Shown: positions 13,667 through 20,683 of the stretch, one piece after another
Position numbering within the stretch: the stretch's first letter is position 1
How the letters are laid out: every line of letters starts with the position of its first letter
From: a virus
Length of the DNA: 22,795 bases
Reading direction: 5' to 3' (one strand)
IMG/VR virus record: IMGVR_UViG_3300048927_000762
Location: 1 to 22,795 of that record
Notes under the pieces: model-generated
The model's input: the letters and a program-made list of their open reading frames with translations, nothing else
What the model was told of the DNA's origin: nothing
Databases searched by the model: none
Position numbers and translations under genes: made by a program

Positions 13667-15781
13667 TTAGCCCGGCATGCCGGCCGGTGCGGTTGGGTCG
13701 AAACCCTGATCGCCGCCCATAAAAAAACCCCCTTGCGGGGGCTGTTGGGTCGGCGGTGGAACTTGTGGATCAGGGGGTGGCCCCTGCATTCCATTCATTG
13801 GGTCAGGCGGCGGCATTGCTGGCTGTATGCCCTGTAGCTGCGCTAGCAGCTGCGGCATCATTTGCTGCAAATGCAACTGCTGCGCCATCGTCATGTTTTC
13901 GAGTTGCTGGCCTTCTGCCTGCGCGCCATACAGCTGCGCCTGCGCGTCTGCCTTCTTGGCGTCGGTGATGTCCTTCGGGTTCGGCTCCGGCGGCGCTGGG
14001 GGCTGCTCGCCCTCTTCCGGGTCTAGCAGGCCATGACCAACAAGGATCTTGCGTGCGGCCTTGCGCACCTCTTCCAGGCCCGGCGCGTCCAGCGACTTGA
14101 TGAATCCATACTTGGCGACCATGCCAATCGGCGACGGATCGTTCGCCAGCTGCATCATCGCGTCGGCCGCTTCCATGCGCTGGGTGGTGAAGCTCGGGCC
14201 CACCGTCACAGCGATGTCGAAGCGGCCACGCGACAGGTCGTTCAGCGTCACCTGCTGGCCCGTCTGCTCGTCCAACACCACATGGTTGACGCGCACCACC
14301 TTCTCGGCTCCATCCTCGCCGATGATGCGAATCTGTCGCTCGGTGTCGTAAATCTTCGAGATGAGGTCGTTGACCACCTCGAAGTCGAACTTCTTGGCGT
14401 AGGCCAAGTTGTCCATGTAGTCGAAGTTGGCGATATCGCCTTCGCGCTGACGCGCCATGATTGCCCGGCCACTGGTCTCGTTGGACCGCTGCCCCAGGCT
14501 GGCGTCGTAGATGCCCGTGGCTGCCTTGATGTCATCGCTGGAGATGGCCGCAGCCTGCGCCAGAGCGACCGGGAACTGTGCCGTTGGCTCGCGGGAGGGC
14601 TTGCCGCCGTTGGGTAGGTCCCTATCGGATTTGTACAGCAGAACCGGAGGGCGGCTGGTCTTCAGGTTGTTCCACTGCGCCTCATAGCCGGCGACCGACT
14701 CAGCCGGCGCCATGAACGGGCTGTAGGGCTGGTCGGCCAACACCTCAATGAAGGTGGAGCGCTCGTAGTTGTACATGCGCTGTGCGTCCTTGCCGAAGCG
14801 CACGGCGCCGAAGAACCGCTCCTTGCCCTTCAGGTCTAGAATCTCGCCCCACACAGGGACAAGCGGGATGAAGCGGCCAGCCCATTCGTTCGGGCCTTCT
14901 AGGATCTCGGCACCGGACACCACGCACTGCCAGACCTTTTCGCGCTCGGCCCATCGAGAGCGCTGCTCGGTGATACCTTGGGCAGCCAACTCGTCACGTA
15001 CCGGCGTCAACTCAGCCTCGTCGTAGGACGAGCCATCCGACATAAGGACGAGCTTGTAGGTCTCCTTGGTCTTGTACCAATATTCGGAGACGGTCAGTTC
15101 TTCATCGTCGAACCAGTCCTTGTTGGTCTCGTCGCAGTCATTCACGGATATCAGTCGGGCATCCGGCCACTTCTCGCGGAAGGCAGCCCTAGCCCACCGA
15201 CTATCCACGAACGCATACCGTGCATCGCGACGGTCCTTGGCGCGCGCAGCAGGATCGAACACTACGGAGAAGGGATTGGCGATCTCCTCCCGCTTGATGA
15301 CCATGTCGAAGCCGCCATCGTCCTCATAGCTGTAGTTCAGCCGCCAAACGCCGAACCCGCCACCTACGGCGAACTGGAACGCGGTGTCGCAGGCTCGGTC
15401 AGCCTCGGCCACCTGATCGATATTGCGGATCAGCCCTTGACGGATCTCGGCCAGGTCAGCGTCGCTATCCTCCACCGCCCTCACCTTCGCCTGCGGCCGG
15501 TTCTGGCGCTGGTCGTTGGTGATCTGCTTCATGGCCTGGCGCAGCTTGTTGACCGTGTACATGGGGCGGCCCTTGCGGGTGCTTGCCATCCAGTCGTCCC
15601 ACTGCGATTCAGGCAGGAAGGCGAATTCCATGTCGCACTCGGCCTTCTCGTACTCCTCCTTCCAGTAGTCGCGCGCAGTCTGGTGACGCTTGAGCATCTC
15701 CTTGTGCAAGTCCTCCTTGTCCACGCCCGAGCGCTCGGTGGCGTACTTCGGATCGTCAGGCGTGTTCTTGTACTCGGCCAT
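13667..15781 (-). CDS. Portal protein, P22 gp1 type
   Basis: A 704-residue protein (P22 gp1 is 725). The N-terminal half carries the family pattern: TARDYWKEEYEKAECDMEFAFLPESQWDDWM, VNKLRQAMKQITNDQRQNRPQ, TAFQFAVGGGFGVWRLNYSYED, NPFSVVFDPAA. The middle continues with FFGAVRFGKDAQRMYNYERS and SLGQRSNETSGRAIMARQREGD. The C-terminus is a Gln/Met/Pro-rich tail (LHLQQMMPQLLAQLQ ... PPPDPQVPPPTQQPPQGGFF), in the place of the P22 barrel helix. Its ATG forms TAATG with the TerL stop. A canonical intrinsic terminator lies inside its last ~75 nt. It forms the dodecameric DNA entry channel. Confidence 0.9.
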   Translation of the reverse strand: MAEYKNTPDDPKYATERSGVDKEDLHKEMLKRHQTARDYWKEEYEKAECDMEFAFLPESQWDDWMASTRKGRPMYTVNKLRQAMKQITNDQRQNRPQAKVRAVEDSDADLAEIRQGLIRNIDQVAEADRACDTAFQFAVGGGFGVWRLNYSYEDDGGFDMVIKREEIANPFSVVFDPAARAKDRRDARYAFVDSRWARAAFREKWPDARLISVNDCDETNKDWFDDEELTVSEYWYKTKETYKLVLMSDGSSYDEAELTPVRDELAAQGITEQRSRWAEREKVWQCVVSGAEILEGPNEWAGRFIPLVPVWGEILDLKGKERFFGAVRFGKDAQRMYNYERSTFIEVLADQPYSPFMAPAESVAGYEAQWNNLKTSRPPVLLYKSDRDLPNGGKPSREPTAQFPVALAQAAAISSDDIKAATGIYDASLGQRSNETSGRAIMARQREGDIANFDYMDNLAYAKKFDFEVVNDLISKIYDTERQIRIIGEDGAEKVVRVNHVVLDEQTGQQVTLNDLSRGRFDIAVTVGPSFTTQRMEAADAMMQLANDPSPIGMVAKYGFIKSLDAPGLEEVRKAARKILVGHGLLDPEEGEQPPAPPEPNPKDITDAKKADAQAQLYGAQAEGQQLENMTMAQQLHLQQMMPQLLAQLQGIQPAMPPPDPMNGMQGPPPDPQVPPPTQQPPQGGFFMGGDQGFDPTAPAGMPG
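13721..13741 (-). terminator. Intrinsic terminator inside the 3' end of the portal gene
   Basis: On the minus strand CCCCC-GCAA-GGGGG is followed by TTTTTTT (plus-strand stem 13728-13732 with 13737-13741, A7 at 13721-13727). It has a GNRA-type loop, five G-C pairs and a perfect T tract. It encodes Pro-Pro-Gln-Gly-Gly-Phe-Phe of the portal C-terminus, upstream of scaffold and coat. Confidence 0.75.
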
Positions 15782-17088
15782 TAAGCAAATTCCGAAGAGA
15801 AGGAGAGCCGCACGGGCTTTGACGCGTTGCGATCAGTCGCGGTGTAGTCCACTGCCATCAGGCCGAATGCGTCCGCCGCATGGCTGGCCCAATCGTGGTT
15901 TGGCCCGAACCCGATGTTCCGCGTCTCGTCGCGCTTCTCGTGATACCAGCCCAGCGCATCGCGCCCAGGCTCGGTAGGCCGTTCGTTGAACCAGATGGAC
16001 GGGAACAGCCTGCGGGTCGCCTCGATGCGGCTCATCGCAGCACCAGCGCCCATGTTGGGCACCACGCGCACCTGGAAGCCGGCAGTCTTCAGCGCCGACT
16101 CGTAGCTGACGTTGAATACCTTGTCGTGCGTCGCGCCGTCGTGCGGCAGCACGCACAGGGCCGACTCATAGCCACTGCGGCGCAACCAGTCCACATGCAC
16201 CGACAGCTCTTGCCCGATAGCCTCGTAGTAGTCCAGAACCCGCACCACCTGGCCCACGAACTGCACGATCCAGATAGCGCAGGCGTCGGCCTTGGCGCCA
16301 GTACCGCCGATATCCCAATAGGCCCGCAGGGTCATCAGCGGATCGCGGGAAAGATCGCCAATCCGGCCAGCCTTCTTGGCGTCGGCCAGCGCCTTGGCGT
16401 AGTAGGCGCCAGCAATGGCCGTCAGGTACTCGCCCTCCCAGATATGCGGGTACTGGTCCGGCCGTTCCTCAAGGTCGCTCAGCCTCTTACGCGCAAGGAT
16501 CGCCGGGAACTTCGGGTTGTCCCGATAGTTCAGCTCGACCACCTTGACCAGCGGATTCTCAGTCCGCCGGAAGCGCTCGACAGGCGCCGACTTGCGGGCC
16601 GGGTTCCAGGTAATCCACGTCTCCGCGTTCCAGTCGTCGCCTTCCTCGCGCAGGGTTGGGATGAGCGTGTCCCAGGCGTAGTCAGTGACCGGCTCAGCCT
16701 CATCGACCCAGCACAGCAGGATGCGGCCCTTGGACTTCACCGAGCCGATATTGCGATCCAGGCCAGCGAAGGAGAACCACACGTTGCCATCGCGGCTCTT
16801 GATGAACTTCTCTCCCACCGACCAATAGGCCGACAGGGCTGGATCATCCTCAATGGCCCGCTTCACTTCCTCCAGTGATGAGTCGTCCAGCGAGTTCATG
16901 AACTGCCGAGCGCACAGCACCTGACCCTTGATGCCGGCCCGCCCAAACCGCATGCCCTGCACCGCTGCCATCTTGGCGAACGAGCGAGTCTTGCCAGAGC
17001 CACGGCCACCGTATGCGCCGCGCACGTCCGCCCGCCCCTGGAAGACTGGAATCAGCTTCGGGGGGAGAGCGATTTGAAGCTGGGTCAT
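15781..17088 (-). CDS. Terminase large subunit
   Basis: A 435-residue packaging motor. Residues 26-34 (YGGRGSGKT) form the Walker A loop, ILLCWVDE at 123-130 is Walker B with the catalytic Glu, and WITWNP at 158-163 is the coupling motif. The C-terminal RNase H-like nuclease has D259 in YWDIGGTG, D317 in LPHDGATHD and D406 in SHAADAFGL as metal ligands. The arrangement and length match the PBSX/Terminase_3-type large subunits rather than P22 gp2 strictly (499 residues). Its ATG overlaps the TerS stop (ATGA) and its stop overlaps the portal start (TAATG). It cuts concatemers and pumps DNA through the portal. Confidence 0.92.
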   Translation of the reverse strand: MTQLQIALPPKLIPVFQGRADVRGAYGGRGSGKTRSFAKMAAVQGMRFGRAGIKGQVLCARQFMNSLDDSSLEEVKRAIEDDPALSAYWSVGEKFIKSRDGNVWFSFAGLDRNIGSVKSKGRILLCWVDEAEPVTDYAWDTLIPTLREEGDDWNAETWITWNPARKSAPVERFRRTENPLVKVVELNYRDNPKFPAILARKRLSDLEERPDQYPHIWEGEYLTAIAGAYYAKALADAKKAGRIGDLSRDPLMTLRAYWDIGGTGAKADACAIWIVQFVGQVVRVLDYYEAIGQELSVHVDWLRRSGYESALCVLPHDGATHDKVFNVSYESALKTAGFQVRVVPNMGAGAAMSRIEATRRLFPSIWFNERPTEPGRDALGWYHEKRDETRNIGFGPNHDWASHAADAFGLMAVDYTATDRNASKPVRLSFSSEFA

Positions 17089-17456
17089 TCCAGCGGGACG
17101 AGCTTTATTGAGGTGATGGTTTCGACCGGGCCGCCGTTGGGGCCGCTCAGCTCAACGCCCTTACGCTCCTGGTAGTCCTCAGGGAAGCGTGCCGCCATCG
17201 ACCGCGACCACAAGGATGCATTGAACTTGTCGGCGGTCAGGCCGCATTGCCCTTGCGTTTCCCACCAGTCCTGCGCCCACTGCCTCGCACGCGTAAAGGC
17301 GTCCGAAAAGTCAGGGATGGTCTCGGCCCATAGGTACAGGGTGGACTTCGCAACGTCCAAAGCGCAGGCCATTTGGACTACCGACTTTCCTTGCTTCCCA
17401 AGCTCAATGACCGTCGCGCAGTATTCAGGGCGGTAGTCAGTAGGGCGGCCAGTCAT
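17085..17456 (-). CDS. Terminase small subunit
   Basis: A 123-residue DNA-recognition subunit directly upstream of TerL with an ATGA overlap. I use the ATG at 17456 (TGATG overlap with the upstream gene, GGTGAG six bases before it); a GTG one codon earlier (17459) is possible. The N-terminus GRPTDYRPEYCATVIELGKQGKSVVQMACALDVAKSTLYLWAETIPDFSDAF contains a helix-turn-helix (about residues 24-45) typical of phage small terminases. A helical oligomerisation region (RARQWAQDWWETQGQ) follows. It binds the pac or cos site, which in many such phages lies in or near this gene; I did not identify the site. Confidence 0.85.
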   Translation of the reverse strand: MTGRPTDYRPEYCATVIELGKQGKSVVQMACALDVAKSTLYLWAETIPDFSDAFTRARQWAQDWWETQGQCGLTADKFNASLWSRSMAARFPEDYQERKGVELSGPNGGPVETITSIKLVPLE

Positions 17457-18313
17457 CACACACTCACCGTCAAAGAGCTAGGCCCAGTGACCCAGCCCGG
17501 ATTGTTGAAGTACGGAGCCGGCTGCACGCGGATCACATGCCATGCCGAATAGACCTCGCCGTTGTCCAGCGTGGCGTCCACGCGGATGCGGCAGTTGCCG
17601 GCGTACTGAGCTGCCACGGTGACCTGCACCTCGCGGCCGCTGATGGCTGGGCTGGACATGACGCACTGCGACGTATCCCATGTCTGCCAGGTGGCCGACA
17701 CGATGGACCGCCCCGGTTGGATCGCCCCATTGAAGTTGGTCACGAGGCAGCGTTTCTCTGCCGCGTACAGGCTCGCCCTGAACACCCGATCGCGCTGGTA
17801 GGCCGATAGGTAATTCCGGGTCGCCCGGCCGATCTCTTGGCAGGCCTCTACCACCGGCTCTGGCACGGCCGTTGGCGTCACCGAAAGCTGTAACCCGTAC
17901 AGATAGGCCGGGAAGCCAGTCGCTGGCGCGTTGCTCACCTCCAGCAGCAATCGCACCCCATTTAGGCCAGTCTCCAGCCACGCGTCAGTCGGATATGCAG
18001 ATGCGTCAAAGCTGAACTCGCTCGGCGTGCCGTAGCTGATCGGCTGCGAAGCCAACACATCGCCATTGAGAGGGTCATACAGCACCATCATCGGAGTGTT
18101 GCCTGGCGGCAGACCGTCAGTTGCGGTATAGGTGATCGACCCGGCAATCACATCGCCAGGCGCAGGCTGCGAACCGCCGTTGTAGAGCAACTGAAAGATT
18201 GCCGTGGTGCCTGACGACACGCTGATCTCGTAAGCCGAGCCGTTCCAAGAGCTAGGCGGCGGCGCATCAAAATCGACATGCCAAAGCCCCGGATTCGCCA
18301 GCAGGTTAGCCAT
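17456..18313 (-). CDS. Unassigned beta-rich protein upstream of terminase
   Basis: A 285-residue protein of unknown function. The N-terminal two-thirds (WHVDFDAPPPSSWNGSAYEISVSSGTTAIFQLLYNGGSQPAPGDVIAGSITYTATDG ...) reads like a lectin-like or carbohydrate-binding beta-sandwich. The C-terminal ~90 residues (SIVSATWQTWDTSQCVMSSPAISGREVQVTVAAQYAGNCRIRVDATLDNGEVYSAWHVIRV) look like a small Ig-like or phage decoration-type domain with two cysteines. It has no signal peptide. It overlaps the glycosyltransferase gene by 8 nt (ATGGCTAA) and is coupled to TerS by TGATG. The pairing with a glycosyltransferase raises the possibility that it is a virion or cell-surface protein acting on, or modified with, sugars; this is speculation from context. 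Confidence 0.7.
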   Translation of the reverse strand: MANLLANPGLWHVDFDAPPPSSWNGSAYEISVSSGTTAIFQLLYNGGSQPAPGDVIAGSITYTATDGLPPGNTPMMVLYDPLNGDVLASQPISYGTPSEFSFDASAYPTDAWLETGLNGVRLLLEVSNAPATGFPAYLYGLQLSVTPTAVPEPVVEACQEIGRATRNYLSAYQRDRVFRASLYAAEKRCLVTNFNGAIQPGRSIVSATWQTWDTSQCVMSSPAISGREVQVTVAAQYAGNCRIRVDATLDNGEVYSAWHVIRVQPAPYFNNPGWVTGPSSLTVSV

Positions 18314-18890
18314 GGATCACCGCCAGCACGTCGTCCACGGCAATGTCCTGCATGCTGTCACGCACGATGCAATGCTCCCGGTTCCAGTACGGCGCGTAAC
18401 GCTCGAAATGCTTTTGCCCCTGCCCATGCAGCGCGACCACCTTGGGCACGCCTAGCGCGTCCGCCATATGAGCCGTTCCCGTGTCCGGACAGATGACCGT
18501 ATGGGCGGCGTTGAGCGCCTGCACCCAGGCCTTGCGGCTCCAGTGAGCGGTGACCACCAGTGCAGCAGGCAACGCTTCGAACAGCGCATCCCATCCACCC
18601 CAATGCCGACCTGTATCCCTGACCGCCGGCGCAATGACAATGCCCGACCGCTCCACAGGGGGGAGCAGGACGTGTCGCATCGGCTCACGGCCTGTTGCGG
18701 CCAGCCAAGCATCCGCTTGGTGGCGCATATGTAGATCCCTGGGGGCAATTCCCAGCCCTGCATCCAGCCACGCCACCGGCACGCCAGACACGCGGTGCTG
18801 CTCCCGGGCGATGCATGAGTCGCCAGCCCGCATAGCAGGAAGCGCCATCAGCACGTCGCCTAGGTGCAGGGTCAGCAGGTTGAACGTCAC
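18306..18890 (-). CDS. Short GT9-family glycosyltransferase
   Basis: A 194-residue protein starting at GTG (18890) that overlaps the Rz stop (GTGA), with GGAG seven bases upstream. Residues 11-20 (GDVLMALPAM) match the N-terminal GD-x-L-x-x-LP loop of heptosyltransferase-like GT9 enzymes. Residues 134-156 (CPDTGTAHMADALGVPKVVALHG) are the diagnostic C-domain motif (D-[TS]-G-x-x-H-x-A-x-A-L-G-x-P). ADP-heptose:LPS transferases are about 320-350 residues, so the N-terminal Rossmann domain here is strongly shortened, as if minimised. If active it would move a sugar from a nucleotide donor, perhaps to LPS or to a phage protein. No membrane segment is seen. Its place between lysis and packaging genes is unusual. 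Confidence 0.75.
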   Translation of the reverse strand: MTFNLLTLHLGDVLMALPAMRAGDSCIAREQHRVSGVPVAWLDAGLGIAPRDLHMRHQADAWLAATGREPMRHVLLPPVERSGIVIAPAVRDTGRHWGGWDALFEALPAALVVTAHWSRKAWVQALNAAHTVICPDTGTAHMADALGVPKVVALHGQGQKHFERYAPYWNREHCIVRDSMQDIAVDDVLAVIHG

Positions 18891-19429
18891 TGCACAACTC
18901 CACAGCTCTCGGCCAGCTTCCGCGTCGCGATCAGTTCGGCCTGGAGCCAGCGGACTTGGTTGTCTGCATCGTCTCCGACCCGAAGAACTCGACCGAAAGC
19001 CTCTGCCGGTACTGAGGCGGCTGCATCAGCGCTTCCGACAGCGGGTCGAGCTTGATCTTTGCGGGGGGCGGACATGCACGTGGCCCACTCGCTGCGCAGC
19101 CTGACGTTGCCAGCGCGAAGATCAGCCACAAGGGTAGTTTGGTGCTGCTCTGCACTCTTGCGGCCATCCTCATAGTTCCTCGCCGCCTCGGCGGACTTGG
19201 CGTGATATTCCTGGCGGGCGCGCTCGGTGGCCATGGCGACCTGACTGGCCAGCGCCACCATCTTTTCGACATAGGCGTCGTACTGGGCCTGCACCTTGGC
19301 CGTCTCCGCCTCCTGGCTGGACTTGCCGTGCTGGCATCCGCCGATGAACAGGGCGCTTGCAACGGCCGCATACAGCCCTACTCGGATCAGACCCAGGTAA
19401 GGCCGCAGCGGGTCAAGGGCGCCGAGCAT
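18887..19429 (-). CDS. Rz: Inner-membrane spanin subunit (Rz-like)
   Basis: A 180-residue i-spanin. I use the ATG at 19429, with AGAGG six bases before it; a TTG at 19435 has no spacing from that ribosome site. A membrane anchor lies at about 14-31 (GLIRVGLYAAVASALFIGG), followed by a long periplasmic coiled coil (KVQAQYDAYVEKMVALASQVAMATERARQEYHAKSAEAARNYEDG). The C-terminal block VRLRSEWATCMSA ... DDADNQVRWLQAELIATRKLAESCG is characteristic of the Rz family. It pairs with the nested Rz1 lipoprotein to fuse inner and outer membranes at the end of lysis. It ends overlapping the GT9 start (GTGA). Confidence 0.88.
   Translation of the reverse strand: MLGALDPLRPYLGLIRVGLYAAVASALFIGGCQHGKSSQEAETAKVQAQYDAYVEKMVALASQVAMATERARQEYHAKSAEAARNYEDGRKSAEQHQTTLVADLRAGNVRLRSEWATCMSAPRKDQARPAVGSADAAASVPAEAFGRVLRVGDDADNQVRWLQAELIATRKLAESCGVVQ
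18931..19173 (-). CDS. Rz1: Outer-membrane spanin lipoprotein (Rz1-like), nested in Rz
   Basis: An 80-residue ORF entirely inside Rz in another frame. I choose the ATG at 19173, with GCGAGGAACT directly upstream; a second ATG lies two codons later. It starts MRMAARVQSSTKLPLWLIFALATSGC, a signal peptide ending in a lipobox-like TSGC with the lipidated Cys at 26. The Pro-rich CPPPAKIKLDP and a short helical tail (DPLSEALMQPPQYRQRL) follow, as in o-spanins. The -3 residue is Thr rather than Leu, a mild deviation. A nested o-spanin is the classical lambda/P22 architecture, which supports this call strongly. Confidence 0.85.
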   Translation of the reverse strand: MRMAARVQSSTKLPLWLIFALATSGCAASGPRACPPPAKIKLDPLSEALMQPPQYRQRLSVEFFGSETMQTTKSAGSRPN

Positions 19430-19760
19430 GTTCAACCTCTTGCATGTGGTCCCTGAGATCCTGGCGAAGCTGCATCACCTGCTGCGCGCGGCTCTCGTCC
19501 AAGCGCATCATCTCGGCCTGGCTCTCGTTCCGCCGATTTGCTGAGTTCACGTCAATGTCTTTGATCTTCTCGCCTAGCCGCGCCTCGGTCGCCTGTATCT
19601 CCACCTTCAACTCACGCTTGATGGCATCGGCCTTTTCGTTGGCCTGATTGGCGATGTAGCCGGTGACCGCAATGCTGCAAATGGCCGGGACGAGGGCAAT
19701 ACAGATGGTCACCCAGACCGCCGGAGTGATGCCGGAGCCTGGACGACGTACCGGCCCCAT
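19413..19760 (-). CDS. Membrane-anchored coiled-coil protein of the lysis cluster
   Basis: A 115-residue protein with a basic N-terminus (MGPVRRPGSG), one membrane segment at about 14-36 (AVWVTICIALVPAICSIAVTGYI), and a long charged coiled coil to the C-terminus (EKADAIKRELKVEIQATEARLGEKIKDIDVN ... DLRDHMQEVEHARRP). It starts one base after the holin-candidate stop and overlaps the Rz start by 17 nt. It has the build of an i-spanin-like or holin-accessory protein. No family is recognised. It is the fourth of four consecutive small membrane proteins, so a function in lysis timing or envelope disruption is inferred from context. Confidence 0.6.
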   Translation of the reverse strand: MGPVRRPGSGITPAVWVTICIALVPAICSIAVTGYIANQANEKADAIKRELKVEIQATEARLGEKIKDIDVNSANRRNESQAEMMRLDESRAQQVMQLRQDLRDHMQEVEHARRP

Positions 19761-19761
19761 C

Positions 19762-20079
19762 TCAGGCTGGGCGCTGCTGCTTGATGAACTTGGCGATCAG
19801 CCCTACGCCCGCAAGAGCGCGGATGCTCCACGCAAGCTGCGTCGGCATCGACTCATCGCTGAGCATGCCAAGGCCCGCCGCTTCCTGGTACAGCGTCGGC
19901 GAAGCCATCAGTGCGGCAAACACCCACGTCGTGTAGTGCTTCACTACCGTCTTAGCAGGCACAAGACCCTGCGGCGCAATCGTGACCTTGCTTCCTTGCG
20001 GGATCGACCCACCATTGCCCGGGGGCGGCGGAGGCGGAGGAGACCGGGGCGGCGTCAGGATGGGAGTCGGGGTACTCAT
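19762..20079 (-). CDS. Holin candidate with Pro-rich N-terminus
   Basis: A 105-residue protein. Residues 1-24 are strongly Pro-rich with seven consecutive prolines. Two hydrophobic or amphipathic segments follow, at about 50-72 (TTWVFAALMASPTLYQEAAGLGM) and 82-99 (LAWSIRALAGVGLIAKFIK), ending in a basic KQQRPA. Small phage proteins with this paired-segment, R/K-x-x-K-Q ending layout are often annotated as holins. Because the endolysin has no signal or SAR sequence, a canonical holin is required, and this is the best of the four membrane candidates. Its start overlaps the upstream gene (ATGA). Confidence 0.55.
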   Translation of the reverse strand: MSTPTPILTPPRSPPPPPPPGNGGSIPQGSKVTIAPQGLVPAKTVVKHYTTWVFAALMASPTLYQEAAGLGMLSDESMPTQLAWSIRALAGVGLIAKFIKQQRPA

Positions 20080-20399
20080 TCGGTTTCGCGCTCCTTCTGG
20101 CGCTCAAGTTCTTTTTCGATCTGCTCGGAGAACTTCGGAGCCACGACGTAGACCGCCGCCCGGTAGGCTTCGGCCTGGCGCATCGATACGCGCGCCTCGC
20201 TAGCAACCCATGCGATCCAGACCATGCCGGCGACCAGACCAGCGATCGACATTCCAATGGCAAATCCATGCCACATCGTGCCGACACCCTCGACGCGCAC
20301 GGTGTTGACGTTCCGAGACGCGGCTGGGTCATTGCGGCGCTGGAGAGCGTCGCGGATCTCATTGACCGTCTTCTCCATGCTGCTGAGCTGCTGGTCCAT
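20076..20399 (-). CDS. Small membrane protein of the lysis cluster (107 aa)
   Basis: A 107-residue protein with a soluble helical N-terminus (QLSSMEKTVNEIRDALQRRND), one strong membrane segment at about 43-66 (WHGFAIGMSIAGLVAGMVWIAWVA), and a helical charged C-terminus (SEQIEKELERQKERETE). It is coupled by TAATG upstream and ATGA downstream. No named family is recognised. Its topology with one membrane helix in the middle resembles pinholin or antiholin-type regulators as well as unrelated phage membrane proteins. A partner to the neighbouring holin candidate is plausible. Confidence 0.55.
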   Translation of the reverse strand: MDQQLSSMEKTVNEIRDALQRRNDPAASRNVNTVRVEGVGTMWHGFAIGMSIAGLVAGMVWIAWVASEARVSMRQAEAYRAAVYVVAPKFSEQIEKELERQKERETE

Positions 20400-20683
20400 T
20401 AGCCCTTGGCCTCACGGGCATCCATACGAAGCACCATGTCGCGCACCTCGGTTAGGGTGGAGGCGATGGCCTCAATGCGCCGGGATTGCTCCTTGAAGTC
20501 CTCGCGGCTGGGCATCTCGGCAGCCACCTTCATCTCCAGCGTGGAGACCCGCTTCTCCAGCTCCCGGTGGCGAACCTCGGCCTTCTCCATCTCCTTGTCC
20601 GCGCGCGCAGAGATCCTCTGCACGTAGAAGATGGCTAGGCCAGCCAGCAACGGCGCTAGCAGGCCCCACCAGTTGATTTCCAT
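20399..20683 (-). CDS. Membrane-anchored coiled-coil protein after endolysin (94 aa)
   Basis: A 94-residue protein starting at the ATG at 20683 in a TGATG overlap with the endolysin stop, with AAGGG nearby; a GTG one codon earlier is possible. Residues 2-22 (EINWWGLLAPLLAGLAIFYVQ) form an N-terminal membrane segment. The rest is a charged coiled coil (ARADKEMEKAEVRHRELEKRVSTLEMKVAAEM ... EVRDMVLRMDAREAKG). The architecture resembles i-spanin-like or holin-associated proteins. The function is unknown. Together with the gene at 19413-19760 it gives two separate membrane/coiled-coil proteins in addition to Rz. Confidence 0.6.
   Translation of the reverse strand: MEINWWGLLAPLLAGLAIFYVQRISARADKEMEKAEVRHRELEKRVSTLEMKVAAEMPSREDFKEQSRRIEAIASTLTEVRDMVLRMDAREAKG

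Noticed and set aside
15880-16878. A 332-codon plus-strand open frame inside the terminase large subunit
   Set aside because: It is antisense to TerL with intact Walker and nuclease motifs. Its product shows no domain and an antisense-type composition.
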